NCBI GenBank assembly: GCA_003339415.1
Contig: PDHQ01000038.1
Span: 1,233-65,232, forward strand
Direction of reading: 5' to 3'
Source: Ophiocordyceps camponoti-saundersi (nom. inval.)
Lineage: Eukaryota > Ascomycota > Sordariomycetes > Hypocreales > Ophiocordycipitaceae
DNA: 64,000 bases
The stretch's first letter is position 1. Every line of letters begins with the position of its first letter. Under the pieces are notes generated by a model, which worked only from the letters and a program-made list of their open reading frames with translations, was not told the origin of the DNA and made no database searches. The position numbers were made by a program, and so were the translations under genes. This document shows positions 56,901-64,000 of this stretch, piece after piece.

Positions 56901-59513
56901 TCGAATTTACTTTAAAGGCCTCTTATAGCTTTCTTTATTATCGAAAATACCTTATAACTATAAGCCTTAATATACTATAAGTTTTAAATAAGATAATTTT
57001 CTAAATAACTTTTCTATTAAGGGTTATAAGTTTTAAGCTAATAAAGCCTCTATTTAATTAGCTATATAGCTACCCCCTTATTTACTTTATAAGGCGTTTT
57101 ATTAAGGAGGTAAATAGCTATATATATAGCTATTAGCTATAAGTTATAAGGGAAGCTTAACTATATAAGGAGGTATATAGCTATATAAATTATAATACCT
57201 CTTAATTTTTTAATATAATTATTTTAGTATATATATACTAAAAAGGTAAATTAAATATTAATACCCTTAAATACTATATTATCTTAGAAAGCCTTAATAA
57301 AGAGGGCCTTTTTATAATCTATTAAGATAATTAATATTTTTAGATTAAATACTTAGGCGATATAAGCTATAAATTTAACTTAAATAAATAGTAAATCTAT
57401 TTTATAAGGAATATTATAGCCTCTCCTTTCCCTTATAAAGTAGTAAGTAAAAAAAGCTAAATAATTTAATTTATTATACTTTATACTTATATAAAATAGA
57501 TTAAATAAGATAATAACTTAGAAGCGTTAAGGCTACGAGGCCTAATAAGGTATTTATAATCTTTCTTTCCTAAGCTTAGTAATTATATAGATTTTATAAT
57601 TAGTTATCGGAATAACTTTATTAATATTAACTTTTAGTAACTTACTTAGCAAAGCTTATACCTTAGCTTCTAAATAGCTTATATAAATATATTATAAGTT
57701 TTTATCTATTTTTACGATAAGTTAAGAAACTTATAAGTTAAATAAAGCTATAAAAGTTAGTTTAATAACTTAAAGCTACGGCTATTAAACTTTTATAAAT
57801 ATATAATATAAAATTATATTATTTTTTAAATTATAAAGCTAGCTTATAAGATTATTCTAAGCGTAACCTTTTTCTATAAAAATTATTAAAAAGATAAGAT
57901 TAATATTAAAATTAAAGTTAAACTTAATATTAATAAAAATTATATAATAACTTATTTCTATTATTAATATAATTATATTTATTTTTAAAATAATAACTTT
58001 AGTTATAATAATAGTAAAATTAGCTTAGCTATTTAAGTTAAAAGTATTAAATTAGTTAAGGGAGTTAAAGATATATATTAAGTACCCTTTATTAAAAAGA
58101 ACGCTATCTTTTATCTCTATACTTTTCGAAGCGGGATTCCCTAAAGCTATAAAAACGCTTAAGGTTTCCTTATCCCTCTATTAGCTAATAATTCTTTTAT
58201 TCTCCTTTTTCTATTAATTAACTTTCTATTAAGTTAATTAATTATAAGCTACCTTATTTATAACTTATTAAAAAAAATTATTATTAAAATTAATCCGATT
58301 TTATAGAAAAAAAAGGATTAAGTTAGGGAGGATATAAAAATACCGTTTTTAATAATTTTCTTTTTTCTTAAACTTTTAAAAATATTTTTAGCTATATTAA
58401 GTATAAACTTAAGTATTATATTCTTTAAAATTATTAGTTAAAAAAAAAAGCTTAAGATACTAAGTAGCTATTATAATCTTTATTTTATAAAATATTTATT
58501 TTTATTTATTATTTAAAATTATTATAAATAATAAAAGCTATTTTTTTCTTAGTTTAATTAAGCTTAAGGGCTTTATAATTAGCCCTCCTAAATTCTTAAA
58601 AAATATTAATAAATTAAAAAGCTTTTTTATAATTTTTATAATAAATTAAATTAAGGTTATATTATATTATTTATATAAATAAAAGATATTAATCTTTTAT
58701 TATATAAATAAAATACTTAATATATATTTTATTAGTAAATTTTACGCTATTTAATTATAAGTAAATCCGCTAAGCTTAAATTAATTAAGTAACTTAATTA
58801 TTAATATTTTTTTTAGAAAAATTTTATAAAAAAAAATCTTATAACTTATTTTTAGCTAATTTATATTTAGCTATTTCTTTAAATTATATAAAAGCTTAAA
58901 AATAATAAATTTCTCTTTAAAAAAGAAATCTTTTTAAATTAAAAATTAATAAGCTAATAAAAAGCTTATTTAAATAAAAAGATTTATTTTTTCTAATATT
59001 TTCTTTATTTAATAATATTCTTTTAGGTTTTCTTAAAAATTTAAAAAAGTAAATATTTTATATTTTTCTTTAAATAGTTAAAAAGTTTTAAAATTAGAGG
59101 TCTCGCTCCTTATTCAATTTCCTAAGCTTAAAGATAGGATTTCTAATTAATTTAGCTTTATAAAAATCTCTTATATTTTTAAATTTATAAAAAACTAAAT
59201 ATTATAATTTTATATTATATTAATAATATCTTAATATTAATTAATTTAATTTTTAAGGTTTTTAAAAATAAAAATAAATTTAACTAATATTATAAAATTT
59301 ATTATTATATTAATTATTATATTATTAAAATTATTAATTATAATTAAAAATTAATAAATTTAGGAATTAAAAATCCGCTAAAAAAAATAATAATAGTTTT
59401 ATTTTTATAAAAGCTTAATTAATTAAGTAAATTTATAAAATATAAGCTATATAAGTTATAAAAATAGTAAAATTAAATAAATTAAATTAAAAAATATTAA
59501 CTAAGCTTATAAT

Positions 59514-59809
59514 TATTAAATAAAGAGGAGGCGTATAAATTATATTAATTAATATACTTATCCTCTCTAAATAAAAGGAATTATTATTATTTTTATATAT
59601 ATAATAAGAATTTTCTATATTAGCCTCTTATACCGTAATACTTTTATAAATAAGCTTTTATTCCTATAGCTTATATATTGCCCCGGATATAGCCTTTTTC
59701 CTAATAGGAATTCCGTTTCCTAAGTTGCGGAGCCGTTGCTATGCTGCCTGCACGCCTCAAGGGATGATAAAATATACGCCTAGCCCACCCTTATCTTAGC
59801 CCTCTGATA
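59514..59809. repeat. 3' LTR, 296 bp
   Basis: Its start reads TATTAAATAAAGAGG, a purely C-to-T/G-to-A version of the 5' LTR start, while its last 120 bp are GC-richer and intact (for example TTGCGGAGCCGTTGC). The mutation pattern is the mirror image of the 5' LTR. Confidence 0.88.
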
Positions 59810-60385
59810 GTATATGCGGCCTGTGTATCCGCAGGTACCTAGGTAGGTTCCCGTTTCTCTGGCTGGGCCTAACCTAAAATCCTTGGAGGTACTCGTCACA
59901 ATGACTTGTGCGCACTATCGAATCGAGGCAGACAGACAAGATGATTAATACCTTGTTAACAGATATATCACATAGCAGTAACCTCCCGTCGCTTCCGCAG
60001 CCTCGAGACGACGCCTTGGTCGTGTTCCGTTCAATACGTGCATACTGTGTAGGTACGGATGTTTATGTGCATGTACGGCTTGCAAGGATGTATATTTGTA
60101 TTGTTGTACGGATTATTTTCGTCGTCGGTTGTGCCAATATACAAGAATCTTGTAGCATCCCATCATCAGGTTACCTCTCTCTTACATAGTATCCGTACAT
60201 AGGTACAGACACACACACACACACTCTCTCCCCTGTTTCTCCTTTCTTTTTCCTCTTCTCTTCCTTTCTTTTTCTCTACTTTCTCCTTCTCTTTTTAATC
60301 AATCTGCTGCATGCCTTGCGTCCGCACGGCTGGGCCCACGTTTCCTAAGCAAAGTCATAGCATCGCCCTGGCTTGCCTCTTTCTT

Positions 60386-60432
<47 letters not shown>

Positions 60433-61138
60433 CCCCCCCCCCCCCTCCCNNNNNNNNNNTCTTTTTGTTCAATCTCGTCCCTGCCTTGCGCCCCCCCGGG
60501 GGGGCCCCCGTTTCCCCAGCAAAGGCGCAGCCCCCCCCCCCCCCCCCTTCTTTTTTCCCCCCCCCCCCCCCCCCCCCTCCTCCTACCACGTCTGGTAACC
60601 TGCTATCTACATACCTAGGTACATACTCCCACCGACCTACTACATATGTACATACATACTCCTGCTTGCGTATCTTCACACTTCTTTTTCTTCTTCTTCT
60701 TCTTCTTCTTCTTCTTCTCCTCCTCTCTACTCATTCCCCTCTACTTGATCTGGCTCCTTTCTCTCTCTCTCCCTTGAAACTCCGTAACCTGCTCAGCCAG
60801 TCCCTGCCAATCAACCGGGGGTCCCGCCGGCATGACTAGGTTTCCTCCCCCATCAACATGTCAAGCGACAAGCATTCGTTAAGAAGGTTCCCGGAAGAGC
60901 GAGTCGTCAAAAAAAAAAAGTCAATCACCCTTGGGTTGTATTCCGTAATGCATGCCTACCAGCCTACTCCCGTGTGCGTGTGCGTACATACATACATACA
61001 TAGGTATGTGTCTGTAAGTATGGAGCTACGGCCCTACCTTAACTGCCTACCTACCTACCTAGCCACGGGAAGGGCGGGGATTGTCAGTGTGTGTCCCTCC
61101 GGATCTAGTGTCACGACTACTCCGTATACATATGTACA
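59810..61138. other. Inter-element region with assembly gap in poly-C
   Basis: Unique-looking DNA between the LTR element and the LINE. Poly-C with ten N at 60450-60459, CTT repeats at 60680-60722, and short ATAC and GTAGGT arrays near 60985-61055. Bases 60460-60530 repeat, in degraded form, bases 60290-60360. No supported gene. Confidence 0.55.
60290..60577. repeat. Gap-flanking degraded duplication around poly-C
   Basis: The stretch ATGCCTTGCGTCCGCACGG...GCAAAGTCATAG (60310-60360) aligns base for base with CTGCCTTGCGCCCCCCCGG...GCAAAGGCGCAG (60481-60530), with nearly all differences being changes to C or G. Each copy leads into a C-run. Confidence 0.78.
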
Positions 61139-61149
61139 TATGTACATAT

Positions 61150-64000
61150 ATACATACAGACATGCCTACACGCATAGGGGCGGGCGACCTGGACAGGCTG
61201 GCAGAAGCTCTCATCTCGCTCCTCAGGCGAGCAGTGGAGTCTGCCTGCAGGCCGGCTAAGCCGGACTCTGGGCGTACCACGTGGTGGACACCCGAGTGCA
61301 CTAAGAAGGCGACAGCTATGCGACAAGCCCGCCGCCAAGGCCCCCGAACTGCCCGCGCACTCGAAGCCCGGAAAGCCCTAAAAGGGGAGGTCTATCGAGC
61401 TAAGAGGGAATACTATAGGGATATTATCGCTAAGGCCTCGTCGGATAAGGATATCTATCGAGTATTTAGCTAGCACGAGAGGCGCCTATAGTTCGCCCCG
61501 CCCCCCTTATAGGTCGATAGCACGCTTATTATTAAGCCTACCGAGAAAGCTATAACCCTCCGGAGGTATCTCCTTAAGAGGTTCTCTTAGGATAACGACC
61601 ACTACCGGGTTAATAATACCTACCCGATACGACTAATCCCTTAGGACGATAACCTTACGCGAGCAGAGACTACGAGAGCGGTCTACGGCTTAGGAAATAT
61701 AACCCTAGGCGTTGACGGTATTATAGTTAGGATACTAAAAGCCGCCTAGACTTATATCGCGACGGCCGTTACGGCGCTATACTAAGGCTGCCTAACCCTT
61801 AGCTACTACCCCTTACCTTTTAAGAAGGTATAAGTCGCCTTACTCCCTAAGCTCGGGCGGGATATTAGTATAATTAAGGGCTAGCGCCCTATTACGCTCC
61901 TATCCTACCTAGGTAAAGGGCTCGAATAACTCCTCGCCCGACGCGTCGCCTAGAAGTGCGTCTAGCACGGCGTAGTCTCCCCGTAGCACGCCGGCGCCCT
62001 ACCTATATGGTCGTCTACCGATATCGTCGGCTGCCTCGTCTACGATATCGAAAACGCTCTCGACTAGGGCAAAGTAGCTACCCTTATTACTATAGATATA
62101 TAGGGGGCTTTCGATATAGTCCTCCGCGTCCGCCTCCTCTTATAGATACGCTTGTAAGGCTAGCCCGATAACTTACTCCGCTAGGTAGACTCCTTTATAA
62201 CGGGGAGACTTGCTAGCGTACGCCTAAACGAGATAGTTACCCTAATAGACCCGCTTTTCTATAGCCTACTATAAAGCTCTCCTATCTCCCCTATACTATA
62301 TATACTCTATACTGCCCCGATCTACTAACTAGATAAGCCGAATAGCTAGTTCGCGTATACGGACGACTATAGTATATTTACGGTCGGCAAGAACCTAGAG
62401 GAGACTAGCCGCGAGGCCTAACACTTACTCGATACCGCCGTTTACTAAGGATAGTATAACGGTATTAACTTTAACCCGGCTAAGACGGAAGTTATATACT
62501 TTATAAAGAGATAACGACCGATACTACCTAGCTTATATTATAGCGGGCGCTAGATTAACCCTCCGAAGGCTATACGATAGCTAGGCCTCTAGCTTAATAA
62601 ACGCCTTAATTAGAAGCACTATATTTAGGAGAGAGCTGCTAAAGCTAGGAAGGTAGCTACGTACGTTAAGGGACTTAGCTAGGTCTAGCGTGGGACCCCC
62701 CCTACCGCTACCCGGAAGGCTATTAGGGCTATTATTAAGACTAAAGCGCTTTTCGGGGCGGAGATCTAGTAGCCTAGCACTATAAGGCCCGCTAAGAAGA
62801 ATAAGACGAGGGAGGTATCTACGGGCCTCCGCGATTAGATAGCTAAGCTATAGGTAGTGCTTAACCTCGCTATTAGAGGCTACTTGCCGGTTTAGAAGAC
62901 GACGAACGTCCCGACCCTCCTCTAAGAGGCTAGTATTCCCCTAGTTAAGGTCGCCCTTAAAGGGATACGGCTTAGGCACGCGATACGCGTCCGGAACCTT
63001 AACCCCTCTTACCCGCTAGCTGCTAGGGCTTATTACGACCGCCGCACGCCCCGAGGGCTGCCGCGCCGGCCTACTACGCTATAGAGAACCCTTTCCCTCT
63101 ACTTAGTTTTCCTCCGACTATATCTAGTAGCCCCCTATTATAGCGGCTCGGATAGAGGCCCCTACCCCCCTAAGGACGTTACCGTCTAAGACTTTCTCGA
63201 CTAGTCTAAATAGCTCCCGGCGATAGACCTTCTAGTCTTTACTAACGGCTTTAGATACGATCCGTCGCCCCCTTAACGGCCCGAGGCGGTCGTAGGCTTT
63301 AGCTTCTTAGTAGAGAGGGATAGCGCTGTTCTCGCTTAAGGCTGCGGATAGCTACTACGTATAGAGGTATACGATACGGAGATATAGGGAGCGTTAGAAG
63401 GCCTTCTAGCGGCCGTTAAGGTCGCTAAGGCCGACGCTACTACCCCACCTCCCTCGTTATATATCTGCCTCGATAACTAAGTAATCGTTACCTAGCTTAA
63501 TAGCATACCCGTAAGCTTTTCCTAGAGAGAGCAAATCTACTTCCTCTAAGCTGCCTCCGCTTACGCCGGCGAGGTCTTTATTAGATAGATTCCCAGTTAT
63601 AAGGATATCCCGGGTAATAAGATAGCTAACCGCCTCGCTAACCGAGGTACGCTATATAGCCCTCTAAGATACGATACCCCCTCCCTAGCTTAGGTTAGCC
63701 GGGACCTTAGATAGCGTAAGGCGGCGGCCTTCGATTACTAATAGCAGAAATACTAACCTAATCGCTATAGGGAATACGGGCTACCTGCTACGATAAAGCC
63801 TATAGCCGAACTTAAAACCTTACCTCGACCCTAGCTATACTATCTGCTCGCCGCCCGCTCCGGCCACGGAGACTTCGCTAAATACTACGAACACTTCCGT
63901 TACGATAACGCCTAGCTCCTCTACTCTTATAGTAAGAGGAAGTCCCCTACCTACCTGCTATTTTATAGGAAAGTTAAACTCCCCCCCTAGTAGGGACGGT
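61150..64000 (+). mobile_element. 5'-truncated, RIP-mutated Tad-like LINE retrotransposon, running off the right edge
   Basis: Plus-strand frame of a non-LTR retrotransposon ORF2. It begins in the linker after the missing endonuclease (TWWTPECTKKA near 61283). It then shows reverse transcriptase landmarks: FKK and VALLPKLGR near 61815-61860, RPITLLSYLGKGLE near 61890, and the active site AYTDDYSI near 62353-62376. An RNase H-like region follows (LLVFTNGF near 63230; IPSYKDIPGNK near 63590) and then an ARSGHGDFAKYYEHF block near 63850, all of the Tad1 clade. Numerous TAG/TAA stops are of CAG/CAA/TGG origin. CpA and TpG nearly vanish after about 61390, while 61150-61390 is unmutated. No intact protein can be made. 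Confidence 0.85.

Larger units (their letters stand above)
53650..59809. mobile_element. RIP-degraded LTR retrotransposon, 6160 bp
   Basis: Two direct repeats of equal length (296 bp: 53650-53945 and 59514-59809) bound a 5.57-kb interior. The LTR starts TGTCAG and ends CTGATA in its better-preserved copies, compatible with a TGTCAG...CTGACA inverted end. Flanking pentamers are ATATA (left) and GTATA (right), a near-match target duplication. The interior is extremely A+T-rich, with stops in all frames and almost no CpA or TpG. I cannot decide between copia and gypsy order, so superfamily is open. It inserted within 100 bp of the right end of the DNA transposon. Confidence 0.85.

Noticed and set aside
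53946..59513. Assignment of the LTR element to copia or gypsy
   Set aside because: The interior is too transition-mutated for me to place integrase relative to reverse transcriptase with confidence.
60299..60679. Glycine- or proline-rich frames across the third gap
   Set aside because: Made by the poly-C/poly-G run and ten N.
61081..61473. 130-codon frame as a stand-alone gene
   Set aside because: It is the un-RIPed start of the LINE ORF2 fragment, which continues with stops to the right edge.

Overview
The window looks like nuclear DNA of a filamentous ascomycete, most likely a Sordariomycete. The genes are interrupted by short introns (mostly 50-75 bp) with GTAAGT/GTGAGT-type donors and CTAAC/CTGAC branch sites. 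The conserved genes are typical fungal ones: a Met8-type siroheme enzyme, a Vac1/Pep7-type FYVE protein, an Mbp1-type APSES factor and a Cup1-like LYR protein. Transposable elements on the right carry dense C-to-T and G-to-A change with loss of CpA/TpG and retention of CpG, the signature of repeat-induced point mutation (RIP). I cannot name genus or species from sequence alone.

Left and centre (1-36 kb) hold most genes. In order: an MFS transporter (+), a secreted GH75 chitosanase (-), an unrecognised cysteine-rich protein with four one-exon repeats and a damaged 5' end (-), a small hypothetical gene (+), a threonine-aldolase-type PLP enzyme (-), a kinetochore Fta1/CENP-L-like protein (-), MET8 (-) divergent from PEP7/VAC1 (+), an MBP1-like cell-cycle factor (-) divergent from a LYR protein (+), a GNAT acetyltransferase (-), a rhodopsin-like seven-helix protein (+), a putatively secreted protein with short tyrosine motifs and a polybasic tail (-), an unknown secreted cysteine-containing protein (+), a DUF2235 hydrolase (+) and a small WW-like ORF (-).

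The 37-50 kb stretch is gene-poor and rich in ATAC/GTAT, CA, GA and CT microsatellites. It carries three small secreted cysteine-rich genes (38.9, 40.5 and 49.4 kb) and a second MFS transporter (46.2 kb). From 50.6 kb the window is repeat DNA: a 2.93-kb Pogo/Fot1-type DNA transposon with 144-bp terminal inverted repeats, a 6.16-kb LTR retrotransposon with two 296-bp LTRs, and a 5'-truncated Tad-like LINE that runs off the right end. All three are RIP-inactivated, but their outer edges, and one tandem-repeat island inside the DNA transposon, have escaped.

Three 10-N gaps lie in poly-C runs (about 14.07, 47.15 and 60.45 kb). Each is flanked by degraded second copies of neighbouring sequence, so they look like unmerged, low-quality contig ends rather than missing biology. 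The most novel items are the invariant-spacing W-x-C repeat gene (7.9-9.9 kb), the tyrosine-motif secreted protein (27.9-29.8 kb), the knottin-like peptide gene (40.5 kb) and the RIP-spared repeat island (53.1-53.3 kb).
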